Source: Lichina pygmaea (lineage: Eukaryota > Ascomycota > Lichinomycetes > Lichinales > Lichinaceae). Taken from it: a DNA stretch of 64,000 nucleotides. The number at the start of each line of letters is the position of its first letter. Position 1 is the stretch's first letter. The notes beneath the pieces were generated by a model. It did not search any database, was not told where the DNA came from, and worked only from the letters and a program-made list of their open reading frames with translations. This document shows, piece by piece, positions 1-12,200 of this stretch. The DNA lies in contig OY730171.1 of assembly GCA_963422465.1 (NCBI GenBank), positions 1,674,001-1,738,000 of the forward strand, read 5' to 3'. A program made the position numbers and the translations under genes.

Positions 1-12
1 GCCGGTGCTCAC

Positions 13-131
13 GAGGTGGGTGACGGATATAACGTACTTTTAGTAAGCTGAGAAAATACTGAGACCCTGGCTCACCCTGGAAAATTTACGCTAGCTCTGC
101 AACCTGTAACGTTATATCCGTCACCCACCTC
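13..131. repeat. Short inverted-repeat (MITE-like) element
   Basis: A 23-bp sequence at 13-35 is repeated perfectly, in inverted orientation, at 109-131, enclosing about 73 bp. The arms begin gaggtgggtgacgg. There is no coding capacity. This architecture fits a very small non-autonomous DNA element or a recombination footprint. No target duplication is obvious, because the left flank is at the window edge. Confidence 0.6.
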
Positions 132-413
132 CTAGTCCAGCCGAGCTGGAAGCTAGCCCGGGCAGGTGTCTGTTCGAGTAGGAGCTTTGGAGCTCTTCGG
201 CTATGTACTCCGTACGTAGCTAGCTCTTCATCTTAGCTAGTCAATCAACTTATCTACAACTCCACAATTCTGATGAGTTCCGCGTAGCGCCGCCTAGGCT
301 TTTCCTAGGCCCGCTAACCACCTACGGTACCTTGTAGAAGTCTAATCAACAACAGGAATCAGCTGTTGATTAGTTTGTCCACGTCCATCTAAATGAGGTC
401 CCAGTGGGTCCTA

Positions 414-590
414 ACAAGCGACAACAAAGAAGAAAACTCTGCAACCTAGTCACATGCCACTGAGACAACCTGGCATGGCTTGAAGGGAGACTGCTTCTGC
501 CACACCCCTGCGGATCCTTCGGCGACTTGTATGTACAGGGTACAAGAGGGTACAAAAAGTTCCCAGTCAACACTAATGTACGTAAGGTAC
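414..590. repeat. Dispersed repeat, diverged copy of 24,416-24,560
   Basis: This stretch shares a clearly recognisable but diverged similarity with 24,416-24,560. Both contain a gcgacRacaaagaag block followed by gaaaactctgca, and both then run through a similar order of blocks to a GTAC-rich end. No coding sequence is supported, and the family is not identified. The remaining DNA at 132-413 holds nothing else I can name beyond a TAGCTAG-rich stretch near 170-240. Confidence 0.5.
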
Positions 591-671
591 GTACCCTCGT
601 ACTCCGTACGTACAGGCAAACTTCTCCTATTTCACATCACCTCAGCTCTAGCAGCAAGCGAGGTCTAAGGG

Positions 672-1301
672 TTAGTATCTGTGGGGCCTGAACCCATAAA
701 ATTCCTGTAGCATAGTGTGGGAATCCGGGCACAGGCCCTTCTTGTCTGGCAGGATGGCTCCACACTTTTCCGGGTTGAAAGTACAGTTCCAAGCGTCCTA
801 CTCCATATACTGACGTTAGATATGTTTCTCAGTTTGTGATGGTGGTGTTCTGACTTGCAGATAGCTTTGTTTTGTTTTCAATTGGGAGGACAAGGGGGAT
901 GTAACAACTGACCTCATCTTTGTTCCCATCAGGAAAACAATTCCTCCGGCAGTAACCATTTGATAGGCAGCTGGCAAAGATAACCATCCGTCCTCTTGGA
1001 TCTTTTCCGTTTATCCAATCCCTGGCTTTTGTCTCCCAAGTAGGCGACTTATGAGGCTTCTGGAATTGGCGTTTCTCAAGCACTGGTCCCCGTGTTCTGT
1101 CAGCTTTGATCTGACTTCTGTTTTCCTGGCCTGTGTTGAAGACTTACTGTGATGCTGTACTGTCTCCAAGTCGCCTGATGACGAAAGTCCAGCTGCGGCC
1201 ATGCCCACAGGAGTAGCACTTATCGGTGTGCTGTTGACAAGGACAAGGAGGACTGTGGCAAGGGCCGAAAACATGACGCGTGATCCCAGGACTGGCAACA
1301 T
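672..1301 (-). CDS. Small secreted cysteine-rich protein (149 aa, 3 exons)
   Basis: The model is exons 1301-1148, 1082-913 and 797-672. The introns (65 and 115 nt) have GTAAGT and GTCAGT donors, CTGAC/CTAAC branch sites and AG acceptors, and all phases agree. Residues 1-29 form a signal peptide with a hydrophobic core (ALATVLLVLV). A propeptide follows and ends in LEKR, a Kex2-type site. The predicted mature chain is about 93 residues with six cysteines, arranged CLSNGYCRRNC, then NC, KC and LC, and ending in GFRPHRY. Six cysteines and a short processed chain are typical of fungal secreted effector-like or antimicrobial peptides, but I recognise no family. An in-frame ATG at 1334 would add 11 residues and weaken the signal peptide, so I chose 1301. 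The gene sits in repeat-rich DNA and shares the LEKRQF processing motif with the giant secreted protein downstream. Confidence 0.66.
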
Positions 1302-1334
1302 GATGGAGAAGTTAGTGGAGGGAATCCTTGGCAA

Positions 1335-3225
1335 TGTGTTCTTTCAACAGTTCGAGGGGCCCGGCCGTGGTTCTTATAGATCTGACGCGTCTACGGACAT
1401 GGTAGAAAAGTATCAAACATTTCATTGTGCAAGGCTGACAGCCTTGAGGGAGTGTCAACATGAGCATGACCAGGCACGTGCGAGGCCATGCATCATCTTG
1501 CGATACGAGTACGAGGTGTTGGAGTGGTGTCTACCCGGTAGTGATTAGACAAGTGCATTGACATGTTAGAGTAATCAGTAGGTACCCGACCCGTGCCAAC
1601 CAGGGGAAGAGTACGAGATACGTCATAGGAGGCATGGAAAAGTGGGAGGATTCAATGTCAGTTTTCAGAACTCTTTGGGCATACTCCATAATTACTTCTG
1701 TATGGTACAGGAGCGCCCAACGCTCATCGATTCTCAATGTATCTGAGAATCCCTGTGAAATAGAGTAGCCGCGACAAAAAAAGCTTTTCGAGACATCATA
1801 TAACTTAGCTGGTCGCCGACCTCGTACCGGGATGTTTGAGTGCTGGGCACGTGTGGCACGCTGGGCGGGGGCTTCATGCGATTGATCGACCCTACTACAG
1901 TAGTACCCGTACTCGGCCCTACGCGCCGACTGTTGATCCTTCAGCCCTGAAAGCCCAGAGCCCCTGCACACCCTGGCAGTGCCTGGATCCCCTGACACGC
2001 TCCGGAATCCCTGGCGTGCCTGGCGTGCCGGGATCCCAACCCGGCCGCCCAGGCCCTTGCTTGCGACAGAAACAACAGTGAGAGACAAGGATAACAGTGA
2101 CAAGCTGTGCGATTGGGGCGATTGGTACCAGTACCGGTATGTGAAAGCCCTTGGTCTTGAAACTTGATGGCACCGCTACGGTGAAGCATCTGCTTTCCGC
2201 AAGACGGTCAAACAGCAGTTTTGAGGTTTGCGTACGCTCGTATGCTGCAGCTGCTAGGGAGAAGACGGATTTTGGACTACGGAGAAGACTGATACAGAAT
2301 GCATTTCTATTAGGCCTAGCGAAACGCTTATTGGAGATTGGCTTCACGGTACATACGTAAGGCTCACCAGCCACTGCCCCCCCCTCCCCGGGCCGCAGCT
2401 GCTACGAGACATGCTAACAGACGGGCTATGGGCCATGCACATACAAATAAGACGGATTTCGGCTATGGGTAAGACGGCTACAGTACGATAGTATCTGGAG
2501 TGGCGGGAGCTGTGAGCTGACCTTGATCCGGTCATAGTTATCACGAACTGCTCCTGACCCTTCCGGGCCCGAGCCTCCCGATTCTTCATACTATCGTGGG
2601 ACTCCAACAAACTTTCCTTTGACGGTCACCCTAGAGAGCCATATGAGCGTTTCTGTAGCCTAGCTACTTCCAGTAGTAGCAGTAGCCTGGTGGCACGAGT
2701 GGCTCTAGACCCGTGAAGAGGGTCGGTCGCAGACGGGCCCTCGCGACTTGTTGCGCAGCTCTTTAAAGCCGAGAAAGGAGAGCGACACAGACAACTGATG
2801 GGCAACAGACGACAAGTAGTGATGATATTCTATTGCTTTCTCGCGGGTTCAAGCTACTGAAGTACATACGCAGAGCTGCTCGACTGACTTGGACTGAATA
2901 TAGATCGACCCCAAACTCACAAGACTTCTCCCCTTTCATCCATCGACAGTCACAGCTTGGAGATTAAAAGATCCAGAGAAAGCTTTCCAGGGTCCGCCCA
3001 CTAAGTAAACCCTTCTTGGACGAGATTCCTGAGCGCTGAGGTAGAAAAACAACAATGTAGGAGAGAGAAGCAAGAAGGCGCCGGAAGGGCAGTTTCGTAA
3101 GGAAAAGATCACACACACACGTCTTTGAGATTATACCCCTTCTCTTCCGTGCAGGGGAGGAGATGGCCGGCAAGAATGGTCGGGGTGCGATAGAATAAAT
3201 TCAAAAAGAGGAGAATGTTTGCAAT
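1335..3225. other. Gene-free, repeat-bearing interval
   Basis: I find no supportable coding gene here. The interval contains the transposon-end fragment at 2,245-2,385 and a short CCTGGCGTGCCTGG-type direct repeat near 1,985-2,030. Open frames on both strands are short and have no recognisable domain or splice continuation. The part next to 3,226 is the 3' flank of the giant minus-strand gene. Confidence 0.5.
2245..2385 (+). mobile_element. Solo terminal-repeat fragment of the Mutator-like element
   Basis: The sequence closely matches the terminal inverted repeats of the element at 52,436-54,855, including gagaagacRgAtacagaRtg, the ttctattaggcctagcg block, cttattggagattgg and a C-run after gctcaccagc. 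Only one terminal repeat is present, with no transposase. It is either a remnant of a deleted copy or a terminal-repeat-only derivative. Confidence 0.65.
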
Positions 3226-6200
3226 TTAGGAGTACCCCTGGCTTTTTCCGTCTGAGACGACGGGAATCGTGATCGTCCGAGTGATGGCGCGCACTTGCAC
3301 AACTCGCACGCACACTTCAGGCTCGGTGGTGACGAAGATTGAGGTGCCGCTCGTCCGAGTCACGGTTATGTCAGTCGAGATTGTGCTGCGAGTGCTGCTG
3401 ACCACGCTTCCTTCGCCGCTGCAGCTAGCGGTATCACTGGAGCCGGTAAGAGTGCCAGAGCTGCCACTAGCAGTGGCGCCGGGGCCAGTAGAAGAGCTGC
3501 CGGTAGCAGTGTCACTGGAGCCGGTAAGAGTAGCAGAGCTGCCGCTAGCGGTGTCACTGGAGCCGGTGGGTGTGACAGAGCTGTCGCTAGCAGTTGCGCT
3601 GGAGCCAGTAGAAATGCCGGAGCTGCCGCTACCCGAGTCTGAGCTGGAAGAGGCAACGTTGCCGTCGCTAACAGAGCTCGACGAGGAGTCTCCGGTAAGT
3701 GCGGAGCTGCCGCTGGCAGTGGCGCTGGAGCCGGTAATAGTGTCAGAGCTGCCGCTAGCAGTAGTGTTGGGGCCAGTAGAAGTGCCGGAGCTGCCGCTAC
3801 CCGAGTCCGAGCTGGAAGAGGCAACATTGCCATCGCTAACAGAGCTTGACGAGGAGTCTCCGGTGACTGCGGAGCTGCTGGGCGTGGTGTCGCTGCCGCT
3901 AGTGGGAGCAGGGCTTGAGGTAGCTCCAGGGTTGGCCGAGCTTGGACTTTCTGATTCTGTGGTGGAAGCGGAGCCTGTGGTCATTGTGCTCGCCGTGGAG
4001 ACTGAGGAAGCAGCCGTCGATGAAGTGGTGCGAATGCCGTTTCTGCGTTCGAAGCACAAACAGGCGCTTGAGACGCCGATGGGCGAATAATGGGCGAGGA
4101 GAGTCGGCACCGGCGAACCAGCCGTCAAGAATGCCGAGCACAGCGGCGAGGCTTGTGATCTGATGCTCTCGAGCGTGAGTAGAAGGGCATCTTCGACACA
4201 GAACGAAGGATCCGTTGCGGTCGTGGAGGCTGTAGTCGCCGTGCCCGATACAGAAGACGAGCCGGAGCTGCCTGAGACTGTGGTGGAAATTGGCGTAATG
4301 TCACTGCTGCTTGAGGCGGTAGAACTCGACGCGTCGGAGCTTGACACTGTGGGGCTCGAGATAGTGGAGCTCGTGAAAGTCGAAGCTGTTGGATTCGACT
4401 CAGTGGAGCTTGGCGCGGTGGGGCTCGATTCTGACAAGCTTGGTTCGGAAGCCGACAGACTCGATTCCGACACACTGGATTCCGACATGCTAGACACCGA
4501 CACGCCGGATTCCGACATCGACGCTGACATGCTTGGCTCTGACGCCGATGGGCTTGATTCCGAGACACTGGATTCCGACATGGACGCTGACATGCTTGGC
4601 TCTGACGCCGATGAGCTCGTTGCCGACACACTGGAGTCTAACATGGTAGACGCCATTGTGCTTGGTTCTGACGCCGATGGGCTTGATTCCGAGACACTGG
4701 ATTCCGACATGGACGCTGACATGCTTGGCTCTGACGCCGATGAGCTCGATGCCGACACGCTGGATTCTAACATGGTAGACGCCATTGTGCTTGGTTCTGA
4801 CGCCGATGGGCTTGATTCCGAGACACTGGATTCCGACATGGACGCTGACATGCTCGGCTCTGACGCCGATGGGCTCGATGCCGACACGCTGGATTCTAAC
4901 ATGGTAGACGCCATTGCGCTTGGTTCTGACGCCGATGGGCTTGATTCCGAGACGCTGGATTCCGACATGGACACTGACATGCTCGGCTCTGACGCCGATG
5001 AGCTCGTTGTCGACATGCTTGGTTCTGACACCGATGGGCTTGATTCCGAGACGCTGGATTCCGACATGGACACTGACATGCTCGGCTCTGACGCCGATGA
5101 GCTCGATACCGGCACGCTGGACTCTGACATGCTAGACATAGATGATTCTGACGCCGGCACGCTCGATTCCCACACCGATGAGCTCGATGCCCACATGCTG
5201 GATTCTGACATGGTAGACGCCGACATGCTTGGTTCCGACATGGTAGACGGTGGCATGCTCGATTCCCAAACCGACGAGCTCGATGCCGATACGCTGGATG
5301 CCGATAAGCTCGATTCGAATGCCGAAGAGCTCGATGCCAATGAGCTCGACTCCGACGCGCTGGATGCTGACAAGCTTGACGCCAAAGAGCTTGAAGATGA
5401 CAGGCTAGATGCTGACAGGCTCGATCCAGTCTCACTCAACATAGAAGAGCTCAACAGCGTTGCTGAGCTCGACAACGTCGTATCACCTGGGATGTCGGAG
5501 GACTGCGTATTGCTGCTAGACAGAGTGCTCGACGTAGTGTCGCTAACCGATACCACGGAGCTCAAACCAGTGCTAGACAGCGCCGTCGTCCCATCACTCT
5601 CCGAAGCCGTGCTTGAAAGGATGCCGCCCGAGATGCTCATGGACGAGCTGGAGGTCGCGGCCGGAGTGAAAGTCGTCCGGATACCGTTTCTCCGTTCGAA
5701 GCAAGCACAAGCACTGTAGACGCGTTCAGGCGAGTACTGACTCAGGGACGTAGGGAGCGGCCCGCCAGACGATAAGAAAGTCGAGCAAACCGAAGACGCT
5801 TGTGGCTTGATGCTTTCCAGAGTGAGTAGCAGGGCATCCTCAATACAGAAGGCCGGGTCCGTTGGATTGAATGAGACCGTGCTCGAACTCATCAGGGTGC
5901 CTTCGGTACTGGTGATCGTCGTCATCGTCGCCGCGGTTGAACTGATAGCAACAAACGTGGAGGACGATGCCGTGCTTGCGCTCACTTCGGTACTAGCGGC
6001 ATCGCTCGAGCTCGGACCAGAAGTGGCTGTATCCGGGCTGCTCGATGAAGACAGTATCTCAGAGCTGCTTGAAGACGAGCTGACCGACGTTGTAGCCGAT
6101 TCCGTGCTACTGCTGCTGCTGGTAGTCGGCGATGCGATCGAAACATCCGACGATGAAGTAGCGGAAGGCGAAGATGTCTCTGCAATGCTGCTCAAGCTCG

Positions 6201-9200
6201 ATGCGGAAGTGGCCGATGAGGACTCGGAATTCGACGACAAGTCGCTGCTGCTCGGAGACGACGCGATAATAGTAGTTGAAGGCTCTGTGATGCTGCTGCT
6301 GCTGCTAGATCCAGACGTTATGGAGGATATCTCAGACACCGACGACGCACTGCTGCTGCTGTCAGTCGGCGCGACGATGACGCTGCTGGAAGATGAGCCG
6401 ACGGAAGACGAGGAAAAGTCAGTGCTAATGCTACTGTCCGAAATCGGAGGGTCCGCCGGCGAAGAAGAGTCAGTGCTGATGCTGCTGTCCAAGTCCGAAG
6501 GGCCCGACGCCGAGGAAGTTCCAGAGCTTGAAGAGCTACTGCTGTCTGCCACTATTGAGCTGGACGTCGAAGAGCCCGTCAAAGATGCAGTAACCGCGCT
6601 CGAGCTCGTGGACGACACGACAGCTGTGGCCGTCAAAGTGGCAGGAATCGTGGCCGTCCCTTGGAAGCAAGAGCAAGCGCTGCTAACGCTGATGGGGGCG
6701 AAGGTGCTGACGTAGCTTGGCAGTACCACGCCAACACCAGATCCTGCCAAGAAATCGGGGCAGAAGCTTATCGCTTGGGTGCTGAAGACCTCGAGAGCAC
6801 GCAGAACGTCGTCCTCGAAACATGTCGTCGGTAGAGCCGTGACAGGAGCTGTCACTGTCTTCGCGAAGCAGGAGCAAGCGCTGATAACGCTGGGCCTAGC
6901 GAACTGACTGATATAACTTGGAAGTGGCAGCGCTTCACCTTGGGGCCCCAACAACGAAGGACAGAAGAGCGATGCATCAATGGCGAATCGTTCAAGCGCT
7001 CTCAGCACGTCGTCTTCAAAGCAAATCGTCGGGAGACTTGTGGGGACGGTGGCTGTCGTGGCCGACGTGACAAGAGGAGTAACAGAGGTCGTGCTCACAA
7101 CACCAACTGTCTTCTGGAAGCACGAGCAGGCACTGCTAATGCTGGGTGTAGCAAATGAACTGACGAAGCTCGGTAGAATCGCCGATGTTCCCGCCGGCAG
7201 CGCCAAGAAGCTAGGGCAGAAGGAAATCGCTTCGCCTGTAAAGGCTTCCAGGGCCCTCAAGACGTCATCCTCAAAGCAGATGGTTGGGAGCGCCGTTGCG
7301 GTTGTTGAGACCGTGGAAGATTGCGTCGCTGAAGTGGTCGACGCCGCTGGAGTCCCAGAGGCAACAGTCTTCTGGAAACACGAGCAGGCGCTGCTGATGC
7401 TCGGAGAAGCGAACGCGCTGACATAGCTGGGCAGCACAGTAGAGACGCCAGGTGGGAGCGCAAGGAACTCTGGGCAGAAAGCCACAGCTTGTCCAGTGAA
7501 CACCTCAAGGGCCCTCAGAACATCATCTTCGAAGCAGATAGTGGGAAGCGGTGTCACTGTCGACATTGTCATCGTCATCGAAGACGCTGGCGTAGCCGAC
7601 GTGACTGGGGCTGTTGGGCTTGAAGAGCCGACAGTCTTCTGGAAGCAGGAGCAGGCGCTGCTGATGCTCGGAGAAGCAAATGCGCTGACGTAGCTGGGCA
7701 GCGCGGTAGAGACGCCGGGTGAAAGCGCCAAGAAGCCAGGGCAGAAAGTGACAGCCTGTCCAGTGAACACTTCAAGAGCCCTCAGGACATCATCTTCGAA
7801 GCAGATGGTTGGTAGTGTTGGTGCCGCTGTCGGAGTACCAGAGGCGACAGTCTTCTGGAAGCACGAACAAGCGCTGCTGATGCTCGGAGAGGCAAAAGCG
7901 CCGACATAGCTGGGCAGCACAGTGGACACGCCCGGTGGGAGGGCGAGGAATCCTGGGCAGAAATTAATAGCCTGTCCAGTAAACACCTCAAGGGCTCTCA
8001 GAACATCGTCTTCAAAGCAGATGGTGGGCAGCGGCGTTGCCGTCGCTGTCGGAGAACCAGAGGCGACAGTCTTCTGGAAGCACGAACAAGCGCTGCTGAT
8101 GCTCGGAGAAGCAAAAGCGCTGACGTAGCTGGGCAGCACAGTGGACGCGCCCGATGGGAGGGCGAGGAATCCTGGGCAGAAAGCCACAGCCTGTCCGGTG
8201 AACACCTCAAGAGCTCTAAGCACATCATCTTCAAAGCAGATAGTGGGCAGAGGTGTTGCTGTCGCTGTCGGAGTCCCAGACGTCGCTGTTTTCTGGAAGC
8301 AGGAGCAAGCGCTACTGATGCTTGCAGTGGCAAACGTGGTCAGATAGCTCGGAAGCGGTGTAGGGATGCCCGGAGCCAGAGCCAGGAAGCCAGGACAGAA
8401 GCTGATCGCCTCCGCCGAGAACGCCTCAAGTGCACGAAGCTCGTTGTCCTCGAAGCAGATGGTCGTGGTAGGTGTCGCCCCGGCCGTCTTCTGGAAGCAC
8501 GAGCAAGCGCTGCTGATGCTGGGCGTCGCGAAGGTACTGACGTAGCTGGGCAAATCTGTCGGGATGCCCGGCGGCAACGCGAGGAAGCCCGGACAGAAAG
8601 CAACCGCTTCAAGTGTGAAACGCTCGAGTGCTCTAAGAACATCGTCCTCGAAGCATTGTGTGGGCAGGGGTGTCGGAGAAACGGACGGGCCAACAGTCTT
8701 CTGGAAGCAGGAACATGCGCTGCTCACGCTAGAGCTTGCGAACGGAGTCAGGTAGCTGGGTAGCACAGCTGAATCTCCCGAAGGCAAGGCGAGGAAACCA
8801 GGGCAGAATCCGACGGCTTCTCCGCTGAAGACCTCTAGTGCCCTTAACACATCGTCTTCGTAACAAATCGTCGGAAGCGGTGAGGGCGCGCTTGTCGGTG
8901 TGGCAGTCACGACGGCAGTCTTCTGGAAGCACGAACAAGCGCTGCTGATACTCGGGGTGGAGAATCTGCTAACGAAGCTTGGTGCAACTGCCGGCGCACC
9001 TGCTAGCAACCCAGGGCAGAACGCAAGTGCTTCCACGGAGAATGCTTCCAGAGCTCGCAGGACATCATCTTCGAAGCAGATTGTCGGAAGAGGCGAAGGC
9101 GTGCCCGTCGAGGTGATCGTCGGGACGGCCGTCTTCTGGAAGCACGAACAAGCGCTGCTGATACTCGGGGTGGAGAATCTGCTGACGAAGCTTGGTGCAA

Positions 9201-12200
9201 CTGCCGGCGCACCTGCTAGCAACCCAGGGCAGAACGCACGTGCTTCCACAGAAAAAGCTTCGAGCGCTCGGAGGACGTCGTCTTCGAAGCAGATAGTTGG
9301 AAGAGGAGACGGTGTCGGTGTTGTACCCGCAGTCTTCTGGAAACAAGAACAGGCACTGCTAACGCTGGGTGTCGCGAAGTTGCTGACGAAGGTGGGAAAA
9401 ACGACTGGTATGCCTGCTAGCACACCCGGACACAACGCACTAGCTTCCACGGCGAATGCTTCGAGCGCTCGAAGGACATCATCTTCGAAGCAGATGGTGG
9501 AGAGAGGAGAAGGCGGGCTCGTCGGGTTGCTCGTCGGAACGGCTGTTTTTTGGAAGCAAGAGCAAGCGCTGCTAATCGTCGGTGTAGAGAAGCTGCTGAC
9601 GTAGCTTGGCAAGACAGTAGGAGCCCCAACAGGCAAAGCCAAGAATCCCGGGCAGAAAGTGAGTGCCTGTGGACTAAACGCCTCCAGTGCCCGCAAAGCG
9701 TCGTCTTCGAAGCAGATAGTAGGAAGTGGACTGGCAGTGCCGATAGAAGTAGGAACCACAGTCTTCTGGAAGCACGAGCAAGCGCTGGTGATGCTGGGCG
9801 TCGCGAAGCTGCTGACGTAGCTAGGCAAGACGGTTGATACACCAGCTGGTAGCGCCAAGAATCCCGGGCAGAAGAGGGCTGCCTGGTCGCTGAACACCTC
9901 CAAAGCCCGCAAAACGTCATCTTCGAAGCATTGCGTGGGAAGTGGACTTGGTGTAGCAACTCCAGTTGGCGTGACACCTCCAGTCGGCACAGCAGTCTTC
10001 TGGAAACACGAGCATGCACTGGTGATGCTGGGCGTCGCAAAGCTGCTGACGTAGCTAGGCAAGACGGTTGATACACCAGCTGGTAGCGCCAAGAAGCCCG
10101 GGCAGAAGAGGGCTGCCTGGTCGCTGAACACCTCCAAAGCCCGCAAAACGTCATCTTCGAAGCATTGCGTGGGAAGTGGACTTGGTGTAGCAACTCCAGT
10201 TGGCGTGACACCTCCAGTCGGCACAGCAGTCTTCTGGAAACACGAGCATGCACTGGTGATGCTGGGCGTCGCAAAGCTGCTGACGTAGCTAGGCAGCACT
10301 GTCGAAGCACCTGCAGGGAGTGCCAAGAAGCCTGGGCAGAAGAGAACCGCTTGGGCGCTGAACACCTCCAAAGCCCGCAGAACGTCGTCTTCGAAGCATT
10401 GTGTGGGAAGTGGACTCGGTGTAGCAACTCCAGTCGGGGTGACACCTCCAGTCGGCACAGCGGTCTTCTGGAAGCACGAGCATGCACTGGTGATGCTAGG
10501 AGTTGCAAAGCTGCTGACGTAGCTAGGCAACACCGTTGAAGCACCTGCAGGGAGTGCCAAGAAGCCCGGGCAGAACAGAACTGCCTGGGCGCTGAACACC
10601 TCCAAGGCCCGCAGAACGTCGTCTTCGAAGCATTGGGTCGGGAGCGGAGATGGAGCTGACGTGGCAACCCCGGTTGGCACAGCTGTCTTCTGGAAGCATG
10701 AGCAGGCGCTGGTGATGCTGGGCGTGGCGAAGCTGCTGACGTAGCTAGGCAACACCGTGGAACCACCAGCTGGCAACGCCAAGAAGCCCGGGCAGAACAG
10801 AACTGCCTGTGCGCTGAACACCTCCAAGGCTCGCAGAACGTCGTCTTCGAAGCATTGAGTCGGAAGCGGAGCTGGAGCTGACGTGGCAACCCCAGTTGGC
10901 ACAGCGGTCTTCTGGAAACAGGAGCAGGCACTGGTGATGCTGGGTGTAGCAAAGCTGCTGACGTAGGTAGGCAACACCGTTGAGGCACCTGCCGGCAGTG
11001 CTAAGAAGCCCGGACAGAACAGGACTGCCTCAGCGCTGAAGACTTCCAGGGCTCGCAGAACATCGTCCTCGAAGCACTGAGTTGGCAGAGAGGTTGGCGT
11101 AGCAACCCCAGTCGGCACGACAGTCTTCTGGAAGCAAGAGCAAGCGCTGGTGATGCTGGGCGAAGCAAAGCTGCTGACGTAGCTAGGTAACACCGTAGAA
11201 GCACCTGCAGGTAGTGCCAAGAAGCCTGGGCAGAACAGAACTGCTTGCCCGCTGAACACTTCCAGGGCTCGTAGAACATCATCCTCGAAGCACTGAGTTG
11301 GGAGCGGAGTCGGCGTCGCTACCGCAGTCGGCACAGCAGTCTTCTGAAAACAAGAACAGGCGCTAGTGATGCTGGGAGACGCGAAGCTGCTGACGTAGCT
11401 AGGCAACACTGTCGGTACACCAGCTGGCAGCGCCAGGAAGCCTGGGCAGAAGAGAACTGCTTGCCCGCTGAACACTTCAAGAGCTCGCAAGACATCATCT
11501 TCGAAGCACTGGGTCGGGAGTGGGGTTGGCGTGACAACTCCAGTCGGCACAGCTGTCTTCTGGAAGCATGAACAGGCGCTGGTGATGCTAGGAGTTGCAA
11601 AGCTGCTGACGTAACTAGGCAACACTGTCGGTACACCAGGAGGCAGCGCCAGAAATCCCGGGCAGAAGAGAACTGCTTGCGCGCTGAACACCTCCAGAGC
11701 TCGCAGAACATCATCCTCAAAGCATTGTGTGGGGAGTGGGGTCGGTGTAGCTACCCCAGTCGGCACGACAGTCTTCTGGAAGCACGAGCAGGCGCTGGTG
11801 ATACTAGGGGTTGCAAAGCTGCTGACGTAGCTAGGCAACACTGTCGGTACACCAGGAGGCAACGCCAGGAAGCCCGGGCAGAAGAGAACTGCTTGTGCGC
11901 TGAAGACCTCCAGAGCTCGCAGAACATCATCCTCAAAGCATTGAGTGGGGAGAGGGGTCGGCGTAGCTACCCCGGTCGGCACGACAGTCTTCTGGAAGCA
12001 TGAACAGGCGCTGGTGATGCTCGGTGTAGCAAAGCTACTGACGTAGCTAGGCAACACCGTTGGTACTCCAGGCGGCAGCGCCAGGAAGCTCGGACAGAAG
12101 AGAATTGCCTGTGCGCTGAACACCTCCAGAGCTCGCAGAACATCGTCCTCAAAGCATTGAGTGGGGAGAGGGGTTGGCGTAGCTACCCCAGTCGGCACAA

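Noticed and set aside
1836-2081. Collagen-like Gly-x-Pro run in a short plus-strand frame
   Set aside because: Only about six triplets, produced by a short DNA repeat, with no signal peptide, splice partner or longer array.
3269-6715. Long plus-strand open frames (273, 518 and 302 codons) opposite the Ser-rich end of the giant gene
   Set aside because: They are shadows of codon bias in the repeated Ser/Ala/Asp coding DNA; their translations are repetitive Asp/Leu/Glu strings with no start context or domain.
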